Shown in pieces: positions 7,400 through 15,499 of a stretch of DNA of 50,676 bases (the first letter of the stretch is position 1; every line of letters begins with the position of its first letter). The DNA comes from a virus. The notes below the pieces were generated by a model, which saw nothing but the letters and a program-made list of their open reading frames with translations, was not told where the DNA came from and ran no database searches. The position numbers and the translations under genes were made by a program. Where the stretch lies: the IMG/VR virus record IMGVR_UViG_3300041586_000139, positions 1 to 50,676 of that record; one strand, given 5' to 3'.

Positions 7400-7435
7400 A
7401 AAAAAAGCGATCGCATCTTAGTAAGATGCGATCGC
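7400..7435 (-). terminator. HIP1 palindrome with an A-run on the plus side
   Basis: GCGATCGCATCTTA-G-TAAGATGCGATCGC (7407-7435) is a perfect stem. The run of A at 7400-7406 becomes a T-tract only when read on the minus strand, so it would stop minus-strand transcripts best. For plus-strand RNA it is a strong hairpin without a U-tract. Confidence 0.6.
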
Positions 7436-7468
7436 CTATCACTCCAGCAAATCTACAAACCAAAAAAG

Positions 7469-7648
7469 ATGAGTATTAATGACGTGAAAAAGAAAAAAGT
7501 ACGTGTTGATTTCCTTCTCTCTGAGTTACGGAAGCAGAAGTTAATTACTTACAGCGAACAGGCTGAAATGAGCATGACAGAAGTGATTGAGTTTTTGATT
7601 GACACACTAAAAATTAAAAGGAGAAAACGCGATGCAGACAGTGAGTAA
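7469..7648 (+). CDS. Small RHH-like protein preceding the adenine methyltransferase, 59 aa
   Basis: ATG 7469 opens a 59-residue frame: basic start (DVKKKKVRVDFLLSELRKQK), then EQAEMSMTEVIEFLIDTLKIKRRKR, consistent with a ribbon-helix-helix or similar small DNA-binding fold. It overlaps the methyltransferase start by 17 bases, so the two are coupled, and the AAGGAG of the methyltransferase lies inside it. A regulator of the methylase is a reasonable guess. Confidence 0.65.
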   Translation: MSINDVKKKKVRVDFLLSELRKQKLITYSEQAEMSMTEVIEFLIDTLKIKRRKRDADSE

Positions 7649-8435
7649 ACCACTTGAACCGCCGCTAAAATGGGCGGGAGGCAAACGGCTTTTAGTACCT
7701 ACACTAAAGCCGTACTATGACAAGTTTCGCCACTGTCGGTTAGTAGAGCCATTCTGCGGCGGTTTGGCTGTCGCGCTAGGTTTACAGCCAGAAAGGGCGT
7801 TGCTGAATGACGTAAACCCGCATCTTATAAACCTATATTCGTGTATACAAAAAGGCTTAACATTAGATTTTCCAACAGTAAACACAAAAGAAGCTTACTT
7901 GCATTTTCGCAGTGAGTTCAATCGAGATTGTAGCTATATGCCAAGGGAGAGAAAGGCTGCTCTCTTCTATTACCTTAATCAGTCTGGATTTAACGGACTT
8001 TGCAGATTTAATAAAGATGGCGGGTTTAATGTTCCCTTTGGCAACCGTGTAAAACTAAAGTTAGACCATGATTTTACCGCTTTGGAAAATCAGTTCTCCC
8101 TGTGGAGATTTGCTAATTTAGATTTTGAAAATCTGAATACAACCGACAATGATTTTATCTATGCCGACCCACCCTATGACACACAATTTACGCACTACTC
8201 GCAAGGCGGTTTTGACTGGCAAGACCAAATCAGATGCGCTAAGTGGCTAGCCGACAAGCGATGCCCTGTAATCGCATCGAATCAAGCGACAGATAGGATT
8301 ATCAAATTGTACTCAGAGCTTGGCTTTGAGATTCAATTCGTTGACGCGAGACGATCTATCTCATGCAATGGCGATCGCGCCAAAGCGAAGGAAATTTTAG
8401 CTTTTAAAAATTTGGATATGGAGAATATCGCGTAA
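7632..8435 (+). CDS. dam: Orphan DNA adenine methyltransferase (Dam family)
   Basis: A 267-residue protein with the full Dam-class layout: LKWAGGKRLLVP near residues 13-24 (AdoMet motif I with Trp-Ala-Gly-Gly-Lys), VEPFCGGLAVAL at about 40-51, and catalytic DPPY at about 179-182. It transfers a methyl group to N6 of adenine, most likely in GATC. No partner restriction enzyme is adjacent. GATC lies inside HIP1 (GCGATCGC), which is very common in this genome, so methylation could protect it from host restriction. AAGGAG at 7619-7624 supports the start. Confidence 0.92.
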   Translation: MQTVSKPLEPPLKWAGGKRLLVPTLKPYYDKFRHCRLVEPFCGGLAVALGLQPERALLNDVNPHLINLYSCIQKGLTLDFPTVNTKEAYLHFRSEFNRDCSYMPRERKAALFYYLNQSGFNGLCRFNKDGGFNVPFGNRVKLKLDHDFTALENQFSLWRFANLDFENLNTTDNDFIYADPPYDTQFTHYSQGGFDWQDQIRCAKWLADKRCPVIASNQATDRIIKLYSELGFEIQFVDARRSISCNGDRAKAKEILAFKNLDMENIA

Positions 8436-8629
8436 TGAAAAATCACTTTTCGAGACTGCTTAAAAAGATCGAGTTTGATTTAAAGTTTGGAGACTATCAG
8501 ATCCGCGTTTCGCCTTGGATCGACTACTACGAGCCAACATTCCAGTTTAAACCTTTCGATAGCCATTCTGGATATCCGTATATCTACATCGCGATTAGAC
8601 ACTTCATGTTTACCAATTCGATCTTTTAA
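8435..8629 (+). CDS. Hypothetical protein, 64 aa
   Basis: The start overlaps the stop of the adenine methyltransferase (TAATG). The product is rich in aromatic residues and basic at its N-terminus (MKNHFSRLLKKIEFDLKFG). No family recognised. Coupled expression with the methylase is the only clue to its job. Confidence 0.55.
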   Translation: MKNHFSRLLKKIEFDLKFGDYQIRVSPWIDYYEPTFQFKPFDSHSGYPYIYIAIRHFMFTNSIF

Positions 8630-8642
8630 TAAAAAGGAAATA

Positions 8643-8906
8643 ATGAATAACGACTGCTACTCAAGCATCTTTTCATCCCTCACAGCTAGCGAGGTGTCCG
8701 CTATGAGTGCAATTTGCGCTTATAGCGGGGGATTGCATCAGCACAAAACTAATAAGCGGTTTCAGTCGCTTATTAGTCGAGGCTTGGTCTATACGCAGTC
8801 AGTGAATAATGGGCGCGGTATTCGATATAAAGCCCATGATCCTGTTTTATTTGGGTTCAAAGATTGGTTCAAAAATTGGGTCAACAGAGGGTCGATCGCA
8901 TCATGA
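8643..8906 (+). CDS. Putative winged-helix protein, 87 aa
   Basis: The frame is open much further upstream, but ATG 8643 follows AAAAGGA at 8632 and gives a compact protein. SLTASEVSAMSAICAYSGG, then KRFQSLISRGLVYTQ and a GRGIRYKAHDPV wing look like a small winged-helix DNA-binding domain (MarR-like in pattern). This is inferred from helix spacing only. Confidence 0.6.
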   Translation: MNNDCYSSIFSSLTASEVSAMSAICAYSGGLHQHKTNKRFQSLISRGLVYTQSVNNGRGIRYKAHDPVLFGFKDWFKNWVNRGSIAS

Positions 8907-8931
8907 AAAGTTGTTTGGAGAAAATGTTTTT

Positions 8932-9189
8932 ATGAATTACTTTGTCCGCCGAATTTATCCCGATCGCACTATCCAAGATGAGCCATGCCGAAATTTAGAC
9001 TCAGCCAAAAGCCTTGTCTCCCGACTTAAAGACCTCAATGATGGCAGTAAATATACCATCGTTGATGAAGATGGAAGACCACTTCCATTGATCGACCTAA
9101 TCATGCTCGATCTCAATCGCCCTAGCAATATAGCCAAGGTGGACGCACTACGCGATGCCAACAAAAAGAAAACCAAGCCTTGTAAGTAA
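8932..9189 (+). CDS. Hypothetical protein, 85 aa
   Basis: ATG 8932 with GGAG upstream (8917-8920) is preferred to the longer frame opening at 8809. The product has a beta strand-turn pattern (YTIVDEDGRPLPLIDL) in its middle and a Lys-rich end (ANKKKTKPCK). It overlaps the next gene by 35 bases. Function unknown. Confidence 0.6.
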   Translation: MNYFVRRIYPDRTIQDEPCRNLDSAKSLVSRLKDLNDGSKYTIVDEDGRPLPLIDLIMLDLNRPSNIAKVDALRDANKKKTKPCK

Positions 9190-9361
9190 ACATGTCGTTA
9201 AGTATAAATACTATCTAATGGAAAGATATCCACACCGAGATTGGAATGCATTTGTCGAGAGTTTGCGGGATTCGTATCCCGAAATGTATCGCGCTTATAC
9301 AGCCATGCCCAAGGTTGTTTTTGAAGTTATTCCCATCAACAAAAAAAAGTATAAAAAATGA
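9155..9361 (+). CDS. Small basic protein, 68 aa
   Basis: Starts at ATG 9155 within the preceding gene and ends one base before the cytosine methyltransferase. The product is very basic, with Lys-rich ends and an amphipathic middle (WNAFVESLRDSYPEMYRAY). It may be an accessory of the methyltransferase, with which it forms a coupled pair; no motif identifies it. Confidence 0.55.
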   Translation: MPTKRKPSLVSKHVVKYKYYLMERYPHRDWNAFVESLRDSYPEMYRAYTAMPKVVFEVIPINKKKYKK

Positions 9362-9362
9362 A

Positions 9363-10142
9363 ATGCAGCACATTACCCACTTTGATGGATTTGGCGGAAT
9401 CGGAGCCTTTAGCGAAGCCTTGCGAAGAACAGGTAAGGGGACGACTGTCGCCTATTGCGATATCTGCGAACACGCGAATCAAGTCTACAATCGGCACTTC
9501 CCAAATATACCTATTTACCCTGACATCAGAGAATACCACCCACCCCAAGGCGTTGACCTCTATACCTTTGGCTTCCCATGCACAGGCACAAGTCAAGCAG
9601 GAAGTAAGCGAGGGCTTGACCACGAGGAGTCTAACTTGTGGTTTGAAGGTCTCAGAATTATCCGAGAAGGATCACCAAGATTTGTCGTCATCGAAAATCC
9701 CACAGGACTGCTCGAAGTCGGTCGCGGAATGGGAACTATCTTACAAGGCTTATCCGAAAGCGGGTACGATGCGGAATGGCAAACTATCAGCGCTTCCACA
9801 TTTGGAAGCCCCCAAAAACGCGAAAGGGTTTTTATCGTTGCCCACCCTCACGACAGGGCTTGGATCAGGGCGCAATGCTGGGGCGACCAAGTGCGAGCAG
9901 CTATTGAGAAGCAAAAAGATTGTGCCAGATACCCAAAGTTTGAGTCCTCAGATGATGGCTATATTGTTCGGGTTCCCACCGAATTGGGCGATGTGCCTGT
10001 TGGCATCCCAAAAAAAGCCAAAGGGAGGAACGACATCAGGAAACTCTTTGGACGCACCATCGATCTAAATTGCGCCGCGATCGCGATCGAGCGAGTCTTG
10101 TATCTTGATAATTTCATCAGTTCGCATCGATGCATTTCATAA
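9363..10142 (+). CDS. dcm: Orphan DNA (cytosine-5) methyltransferase
   Basis: ATG 9363 gives 259 residues; the longer frame to 9246 lies over the previous gene. Motif I is HFDGFGGIGAFSEALRRTG (residues 5-23), motif IV is GFPCTGTSQ with the catalytic Cys at about 73, motif VI is VIENPTGLL (about 110, ENP instead of ENV), and motif VIII is QKRERVF (about 150). It methylates C5 of cytosine in an unknown target. It is short for the family, so the target-recognition region between motifs VIII and IX is small. No restriction enzyme is adjacent. Confidence 0.92.
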   Translation: MQHITHFDGFGGIGAFSEALRRTGKGTTVAYCDICEHANQVYNRHFPNIPIYPDIREYHPPQGVDLYTFGFPCTGTSQAGSKRGLDHEESNLWFEGLRIIREGSPRFVVIENPTGLLEVGRGMGTILQGLSESGYDAEWQTISASTFGSPQKRERVFIVAHPHDRAWIRAQCWGDQVRAAIEKQKDCARYPKFESSDDGYIVRVPTELGDVPVGIPKKAKGRNDIRKLFGRTIDLNCAAIAIERVLYLDNFISSHRCIS

Positions 10143-10165
10143 AGCTTTAGCGTTGGGAGCGCCAA

Positions 10166-10732
10166 TTATTCACGATCTTTCATATTCAAAGCGGCAAGGA
10201 TATCGTGAATGCGTCCTTCCGTTTTATCTTGCCTTGTATTTAATTGAGTAAGTTGCTCGATTAAATCTTTTAATGATGCTTGCTGTGAATAGTTGATATC
10301 GTGATCTTGGCTAGCAGTTTCAAACACTTTGGATAAAGCCAACATCGTAATAGTTTTAAGGGTTTCAGAGCTATCTTTTGCAGTTGTCAAGTAAAAATCT
10401 GCTAGCTCTTTAGCTTGTTCTAATTTTGCTTTTTCCGCATTTAATTCAATATCAGATTGAGATTTTACTATATCAGATTGGTTCTTTCGATTTGTCAATA
10501 TGGTATCGCCAAACTTTTCTCCAAACGTTTTTATGGCGATCCATAATGCGCCACTGCCTAGCAACCCAGCTATTATGACTGAATTTATATCGCTTTGATC
10601 TAAGGAAACCGAAGGCTTTGGCGCGGCTGGGGTAATCGGCTTTCCCTCGCCGACTGTTTGCGCGATCGCATTCCCATCAAATGGGGGGATTGTCGTGACT
10701 AATGGAGGTTGAGATCTCGTTAGGAAGATCAT
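10166..10732 (-). CDS. Single-pass membrane protein with coiled coil, 188 aa
   Basis: The N-terminal 45 residues are Pro-rich. One hydrophobic segment follows (NSVIIAGLLGSGALWIAI, about 50-67), then a long charged coiled-coil-like region. It lies at the end of the virion operon, three bases after the 172-aa-frame gene, where phages often keep lysis or tail-tip genes. It could be a holin- or spanin-like protein. Neither is proven. Confidence 0.65.
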   Translation of the reverse strand: MIFLTRSQPPLVTTIPPFDGNAIAQTVGEGKPITPAAPKPSVSLDQSDINSVIIAGLLGSGALWIAIKTFGEKFGDTILTNRKNQSDIVKSQSDIELNAEKAKLEQAKELADFYLTTAKDSSETLKTITMLALSKVFETASQDHDINYSQQASLKDLIEQLTQLNTRQDKTEGRIHDILAALNMKDRE

Positions 10733-10734
10733 AG

Positions 10735-11214
10735 CTAGCTCAAGTTGAATTCAATAATGGCAGCGTCACAAATTGCGATCTGCTCTGGTGTGAGAAAGTT
10801 TTCGAGAATGCCATAAGCCGCAGCAAAAGCTGTTTTTGAGAAAGGCTCATTCCAAAAACAACCCTCTAAAATATTACGAGATTCCGTGAGCGCTGCGCTT
10901 GCTGTGGCAGGGTTAACTGCCATCGCGGTAGTTGCTGCATATACTCCGTAGAGTGCGTTGTTCTCAGTACCAGTTAGCCCGTATAATTTGCTCCTGAATC
11001 CCATAGGGTTAGCCTGTGGGATAATTGGCGGTGCTACAGGCACAGGTATTGCATTGCCAGCCGATAACCATTCAGTTAAAGCAGCTTGAACTTCAGCCCT
11101 GTAAGGCTCGCTTAAAGAACTCAATTCAGGCACACCGTTTAAGCGTGGAACCCATGTAGTAGTGCCATTTAGCTCAAACAAGAAGTTGTTGTCAGTTGAT
11201 AGTGTTAGATTCAT
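10735..11214 (-). CDS. Putative tail-fibre accessory protein, 159 aa
   Basis: The frame opens at 11253, but ATG 11214 has a clear AGGAG nine bases before it, so I use that start (MNLTLSTDNN). The product has a beta-rich N-terminus and an Ala-rich helical C-terminal half. Position right after the DUF285-repeat fibre suggests a fibre chaperone or accessory; there is no recognisable motif. Confidence 0.6.
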   Translation of the reverse strand: MNLTLSTDNNFLFELNGTTTWVPRLNGVPELSSLSEPYRAEVQAALTEWLSAGNAIPVPVAPPIIPQANPMGFRSKLYGLTGTENNALYGVYAATTAMAVNPATASAALTESRNILEGCFWNEPFSKTAFAAAYGILENFLTPEQIAICDAAIIEFNLS

Positions 11215-11225
11215 TATGTTTTCTC

Positions 11226-12320
11226 CTAATATCCAGTTACAGTTACAATCCAACCACGCGCCCTTAATGCATCAACGGCAGTCCTACCACTAGCGGATGG
11301 TGTTGAGCCATCTACTCTAAGAGTCCCATTAGAGCGATTAGCAGTGTTGATGGAGATAATTATATTGTCCACTGATGTTTGAGTTAAATTAGTGCAACCT
11401 TGCCAAGCAGATGTATAGTTTGTTGCTAAACAAGTGTCGAACATATTGGCTGGAAATGATGTTAACCCAGTGCAACTATACCAAGTACTAGAAAAATTAG
11501 TACCAGCAGCAGTATTAATTAATGGAAATGATGTTAACCCAGTGCAACTATACCAAGTACTAGAAAAATTAGTACCAGCAGCAGTATTAATTAATGGAAA
11601 TGATGTTAACCCAGTGCAACTATACCAAGCATAACTAAAATTAGTACCAGCAGCAGTGTTAATTAATGGAAATGATGTTAACCCAGTACAAGTAAACCAA
11701 GCATAACTAAAATTAGTACCAGCAGCAGTGTTAATTAATGGGAATGATGTTAACCCAGTGCAACTACGCCAAGCATAACTAAAATTAGTACCAGCAGCAG
11801 TGTTAATTAATGGAAATAATGTTAACCTAACGCAAGTAAACCAAGCATAACTAAAATCAGTACCAGCAGCAGTGTTAATTAATGGAAATGATGTTAACCT
11901 AGTGCAACCATGCCAAGCATAACTAAAATTAGTAACTAAAGCAAAATTATCTAAGGAAGTGGAAGGCAAAGCCGTTAGAAGAGAATTAAAAAAAGCAAAG
12001 TTGGCAGAGCTAAATTTGCTCACTCCCCAGCTAGAAATACTTGCAATAGGGGCAACTATACTTTGATTATTAAATCCTGTAAAAACACCTTGTATGGTGA
12101 TTGCATAAACGCCTGTACCAGCATAATTTTTAGTTACACTTGCACTTCCTGTATGCGTTGTTGAAGTGCCATCACCCCAATCCACCGTGAAGTTATTAGT
12201 TCCTGCTTGCACATCAAATGCAAAAGTAGAGATACTTCTTGTGGTTAATATTAAACCCACCACCCTCGTTGGCAATATTTGAATGTCTCTCTTAACATTC
12301 CGCTTCATTGATACTGGCAT
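11226..12320 (-). CDS. DUF285 (BspA-like) repeat tail-fibre protein, probable receptor binding
   Basis: A 364-residue protein. The N-terminal third contains a PKD-like beta sandwich (FTVDWGDGTSTTHTGSASVT, about 45-65). Residues about 130-290 hold seven to eight tandem units of 24 residues, each close to FSYAWxSCTGLTSFPLI followed by NTAAGTN. This is the pattern of DUF285 / BspA-like leucine-rich repeats, common in surface adhesins. A virion fibre that recognises the host envelope is the likely role. The near-identical DNA of the units (72 bp) would allow copy number to change by recombination. Confidence 0.82.
   Translation of the reverse strand: MPVSMKRNVKRDIQILPTRVVGLILTTRSISTFAFDVQAGTNNFTVDWGDGTSTTHTGSASVTKNYAGTGVYAITIQGVFTGFNNQSIVAPIASISSWGVSKFSSANFAFFNSLLTALPSTSLDNFALVTNFSYAWHGCTRLTSFPLINTAAGTDFSYAWFTCVRLTLFPLINTAAGTNFSYAWRSCTGLTSFPLINTAAGTNFSYAWFTCTGLTSFPLINTAAGTNFSYAWYSCTGLTSFPLINTAAGTNFSSTWYSCTGLTSFPLINTAAGTNFSSTWYSCTGLTSFPANMFDTCLATNYTSAWQGCTNLTQTSVDNIIISINTANRSNGTLRVDGSTPSASGRTAVDALRARGWIVTVTGY
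11457..11930 (-). repeat. Tandem 72-bp coding repeats in the fibre gene
   Basis: Six to seven near-identical 72-bp units, each coding one 24-residue DUF285 repeat. Adjacent units at 11457-11600 are almost identical; those toward 11930 are more diverged. Single-base changes are mostly in the codons before the CTG(L) core. Confidence 0.85.
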
Positions 12321-12321
12321 A

Positions 12322-13653
12322 TTAGCTCACACTGCTCCACATATTAATTGAAGCGCCAACGCCAACTATGGACTGCACAACTAAATGCACTCCAGTGTTG
12401 CCCTGAACTTGATATCTCAGCCTAGTTCTATTTGAAGTACCAACTGAGAGATTTAGTGTAGAGACAATATCTGATTGCACATAAATATCAGTAGAGTTCA
12501 AGAAAAATGGCACAACAACAATCACTGGCAAAACAGGGCTTGCAGTCAGTGTTACTTCTACATCAATATCAACAAACTGTTTACCCACACAAGAAATAGG
12601 TGTAGCTGGCATCACAAACGAGAAAGGAATTATATCTGTACTAGCAGCCCTTTGTGTTCCTACAACCCTACACTCAACCACACCAGCAGTAGCGCCAGTA
12701 GTTGTTTTTATGCAGTTAGTAGTAGCAGTAGCAGCAGCAGTAATAATCACGCCACTTGTAACCTCAGCAGCAGTTACGCGCCCTAAATATAGGGGGTCAG
12801 CTACAGTACTAAGAAAAATGTCAAAGTCTAAACCGTTAGGGGTGATTGGGATTCTAATTACTCCAGAAGCTGTAGCAACAATTCCATTACCAGCAGGGAT
12901 CACAGGCAAAGAACGCCCAAAAGCATTAACGGCTGTTACTCTCACCTGATGAGCAACCGCCGTTAAAGAACCACCAGCAGCCGTTGTAAGTATACCAACT
13001 GTGGGTGTAGCAATATCAGGTGCAGTGATTGAGGTGCGATAGACTGATGATACAGATGTAACTGCACCCAACATAAATGCAGCATCATTTGCAGGGGTTA
13101 TTGATAAGCTAGCTGCGGATACTTTTGAGCCTAAACTAGCAGGTAAAAGAGCATTAAGCGCCGACTGCAAAGTAGATGTAGCCGCTAATGTTGGGAGTGA
13201 TACTGTACCTGTGATATTTGTTAAGTTCCAAGTACCAGACTGAGTTGCAGCAAAGATTGTATTAGTTATACTGCCAATTGCATTAGCACCTGTAGACAAA
13301 GCGCCAATGGTTACAGCTACAGGCGAAGATCTCAATTCTGAGTTTGTTAGCCCACCGCCACCGCCACCACCACCGCCACCACTACCAACTGTTATTTTTT
13401 GTGCGTAAGAATCGCCATATACGATCCGCAAAACATCTGTATCTGCCTGAAGGGAAGTGTCAAAAAACAGTGTCAAGACATTATTGACTAGGCTAGCCGA
13501 ACCCTTAGCTACGTCCAACGGATCGTAAATTACGATATTGCGAGTTACGTTTACGATTTCGCCAATATCTTGTAACAAAACAGAAGAATGGTCGGAAAAT
13601 GTAATTGTTCGCGCCGTTCTATTAAAAGCATAATTTCTAAGTAAACTCGCCAT
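12322..13653 (-). CDS. Large virion/tail protein with polyglycine linker, 443 aa
   Basis: The N-terminal 95 residues form a compact domain (NYAFNRTARTITFSDHSSV...), then ten consecutive Gly (about 92-101) act as a hinge. A long Ser/Thr/Ala/Val beta-rich region follows, with a fibronectin-like segment (AVAHQVRVTAVNAFGRSLPV, about 245-264). This is the layout of tail-fibre or appendage proteins: a particle-binding N-terminus, a flexible linker and a distal beta structure. Its position between the 55-aa gene and the DUF285 fibre fits. No enzyme motif. Confidence 0.7.
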   Translation of the reverse strand: MASLLRNYAFNRTARTITFSDHSSVLLQDIGEIVNVTRNIVIYDPLDVAKGSASLVNNVLTLFFDTSLQADTDVLRIVYGDSYAQKITVGSGGGGGGGGGGLTNSELRSSPVAVTIGALSTGANAIGSITNTIFAATQSGTWNLTNITGTVSLPTLAATSTLQSALNALLPASLGSKVSAASLSITPANDAAFMLGAVTSVSSVYRTSITAPDIATPTVGILTTAAGGSLTAVAHQVRVTAVNAFGRSLPVIPAGNGIVATASGVIRIPITPNGLDFDIFLSTVADPLYLGRVTAAEVTSGVIITAAATATTNCIKTTTGATAGVVECRVVGTQRAASTDIIPFSFVMPATPISCVGKQFVDIDVEVTLTASPVLPVIVVVPFFLNSTDIYVQSDIVSTLNLSVGTSNRTRLRYQVQGNTGVHLVVQSIVGVGASINMWSSVS

Positions 13654-13655
13654 TA

Positions 13656-13823
13656 TTAGCTACCTCTCTTTTGCGTAGATTTTTTGGGAGGAGATTCAAC
13701 AATTTTCTCAACGGGAATTTCTACAGGTTTAGCCCAAATCTTGTGAAGATTTGAATCAAAATCTTTTTCATTTATGATCACGCCATCAGGCAAGCCACTT
13801 CTTTCTATACGAACAGTTTGCAT
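13656..13823 (-). CDS. Small virion-region protein, 55 aa
   Basis: ATG at 13823 gives MQTVRIERSGLPDGVIIN and a Lys/Ser-rich tail; the stop lies two bases before the next start at 13653. Below the usual length threshold, but frame, spacing and codon use match the neighbours. Function unknown. Confidence 0.65.
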   Translation of the reverse strand: MQTVRIERSGLPDGVIINEKDFDSNLHKIWAKPVEIPVEKIVESPPKKSTQKRGS

Positions 13824-13845
13824 AGTTTATCCAAATAAATAGCAT

Positions 13846-13873
13846 GGAGCCTCAGCGATCGCGCCAAGGCTCC
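13846..13873 (-). terminator. Hairpin between structural genes
   Basis: GGAGCCT / AGGCTCC stem with a HIP1 site in the loop. No U-tract, so it may attenuate or stabilise the transcript rather than end it. Confidence 0.4.
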
Positions 13874-13882
13874 AAATTTGTA

Positions 13883-14263
13883 TTAAGTAATTGTCATGGT
13901 ATTAGGCGAGGCATTTTGAATCCACCACTTACCTTGAATAGATCGGCACCCAACAACAGCGCCGATCCTGTTTGCGGCAGTTGTAAACGCAACAGAGGCG
14001 ATGGCAAGGTTGTTAAATCCACCCATCGTTAACGATGCGTTAGGATAACCCGCAACAAGGGGAGGCAAGATAGTTAAGTTTTGATCCGTTTGCAAATGAA
14101 TAATAAAGTGCATATTATCAGCAGGAGAGCCAAGGACAGGAAGTCGTAAAGTCGTAGCAGCAGCAGCAGCGACTGTAATAAAGCCCTCGTCAACAGGGAG
14201 AAGCTGAATAGTACCACCTGCATTTTTTGAAATCGCAGGTTCTAGGAAAACGCCAAGTCCCAT
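13883..14263 (-). CDS. Probable capsid decoration or head-fibre protein, 126 aa
   Basis: An Ala/Thr/Gly-rich, beta-type protein (TVAAAAATTLRLPVLG, IGAVVGCRSIQGKWWIQNA) encoded immediately downstream of the coat gene in the transcription direction. Small beta-rich proteins at this position are commonly decoration or stabilising proteins. No Cys/His or catalytic motif. Assignment is by position and composition. Confidence 0.6.
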   Translation of the reverse strand: MGLGVFLEPAISKNAGGTIQLLPVDEGFITVAAAAATTLRLPVLGSPADNMHFIIHLQTDQNLTILPPLVAGYPNASLTMGGFNNLAIASVAFTTAANRIGAVVGCRSIQGKWWIQNASPNTMTIT

Positions 14264-14299
14264 AATTTTTAATCTCTTAGTAATAGTTTAGACAAAAGG

Positions 14300-14324
14300 A
14301 ACTACTCGAAAAATTCGAGTAGTT
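14300..14324 (-). terminator. Terminator after the coat gene
   Basis: Perfect AACTACTCGAA / TTCGAGTAGTT stem with a three-base loop, followed on the minus strand by CCTTTTGT. It lies six bases beyond the coat stop codon. Partial termination here would give coat protein higher output than downstream genes. Confidence 0.75.
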
Positions 14325-14329
14325 CAGGC

Positions 14330-15499
14330 TTATTCAGTTGCGCCAAATACACGAACCAGTAGCTCTGGGCGAGGGATGGCGAATCCGTAGCGAATCGAGT
14401 AATCAAACATAGTTTGCTTGTTCTGACGCGATACTTCCAAGTTAAGGACAATACCTGAATTCATATCAGGGACTTGCATCATCATTGTGTCAGGAGTCAA
14501 AACTGCGTTGTCGGGACGACTTGCAAAGGCGATCGCCTCACGACCAAACGCAAGCGAGTTATAAGTAAAGCCAGTCGCGGAGGCAGCCCCACGGATTGTG
14601 ACAACTGCCGAAGCAGCAGGGCTTGACCGTAAAGGCGGTTGAATTACCCAGCTTGTAGTCGTAGAAACACCAGCAATGACATACTCTTGCGAGTCACCAG
14701 CGATAGTAAACAATGTGCCGATAGTGGGTGCGAGTGATCCAGCAGTGACAGCAAGTGTAGTACTGCCGATCGCTTGACCCGCGCCGTTGACAACATAAAG
14801 ACCGGGGGCAGCAGTACCATTACCATGCCTAGCAGCTTCTTCAAGATAACCGTTATACGCGAATCGAAAACCTGCAACGGTGTTCATAATTTCACCAGTT
14901 CGCATCGTATCAATCGCGTCAGGTCCACGTCTTTGCATTTCATTCAATGCTGGAAGAATGGCAGCCGAGCCGTCAGCGTCAGAATCTAAAAGCATGAACC
15001 GATCCATAAGATCCGCGCCAGCCCGATTTAATCGTCTACGGGCAAGCCCCGCAACACCCAAATCGCTTGAGAAAGGAACTGTCCCCGGTGTTCCGACCGC
15101 TTGATATGCCGCACGATATGCCGCGCCTAAAACATCTTTAACAACAGTCCGACCTAACGAGTTAATCGCCGCTTGGTTTTGCGCCCCAAGGAGACCATTC
15201 GCAATACTGTTTTGTTCATCATCAGATACAGCAAAAGCTTTGTGTTTCCAACGGTCTAGCGTAATTGTGGCGCTAGTTGGTAACATCGACTCACCAGTAA
15301 CAGGCGCAGAGCTAGGTGTTACGTCTTCAGCGTCATTAAAACGCGAAGGAATAGGGATGACGACCGACTTCATGGGGAGCATGATGTCATTGTCCATACG
15401 CATTACAAACTGTAAAAAGTTTAAGCGTTTTTCCAATGACCTCAGTGCTAAGCCATAGCCACGGACGAGCAAAGCCTGATCAATAATATTATTTGACAT
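14330..15499 (-). CDS. Major capsid protein (P22 coat-like)
   Basis: A 389-residue protein preceded by a scaffold gene. The N-terminal region RWKHKAFAVSDDEQ...NSLGRTVVKDVLGA and the closing SIRYGFAIPRPELLVRVFG match P22-type HK97-fold coat proteins. Residues about 225-305 form an inserted beta domain (VVNGAGQAIG...LFTIAGDSQEYVIAG...VVTIRGA) that recurs in the 639-aa protein at 25747-27666. Such insertions are usually displayed on the capsid surface. It ends at a strong hairpin terminator and begins about 160 bases downstream of repeat copy 2. Confidence 0.85.
   Translation of the reverse strand: MSNNIIDQALLVRGYGLALRSLEKRLNFLQFVMRMDNDIMLPMKSVVIPIPSRFNDAEDVTPSSAPVTGESMLPTSATITLDRWKHKAFAVSDDEQNSIANGLLGAQNQAAINSLGRTVVKDVLGAAYRAAYQAVGTPGTVPFSSDLGVAGLARRRLNRAGADLMDRFMLLDSDADGSAAILPALNEMQRRGPDAIDTMRTGEIMNTVAGFRFAYNGYLEEAARHGNGTAAPGLYVVNGAGQAIGSTTLAVTAGSLAPTIGTLFTIAGDSQEYVIAGVSTTTSWVIQPPLRSSPAASAVVTIRGAASATGFTYNSLAFGREAIAFASRPDNAVLTPDTMMMQVPDMNSGIVLNLEVSRQNKQTMFDYSIRYGFAIPRPELLVRVFGATE

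Noticed and set aside
9358-10068. 236-aa frame with ATG 9358 over the cytosine methyltransferase
   Set aside because: It is a shifted frame of the methyltransferase gene; all conserved motifs lie in the 9363 frame.
11457-11930. Regularly spaced near-identical repeats that could be a CRISPR array
   Set aside because: The units are contiguous 72-bp in-frame repeats encoding 24-residue DUF285 units; there are no unique spacers and no cas genes.
12710-12949. Plus-strand frames of 79-103 aa over the 443-aa gene
   Set aside because: Antisense to a gene with good structure; the low-complexity Ser/Val/Ala composition on the other strand explains why they stay open.
13360-13382. Polyglycine codon run as an expansion repeat of regulatory interest
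   Set aside because: It encodes a flexible linker in a fibre-like protein, a common architecture.
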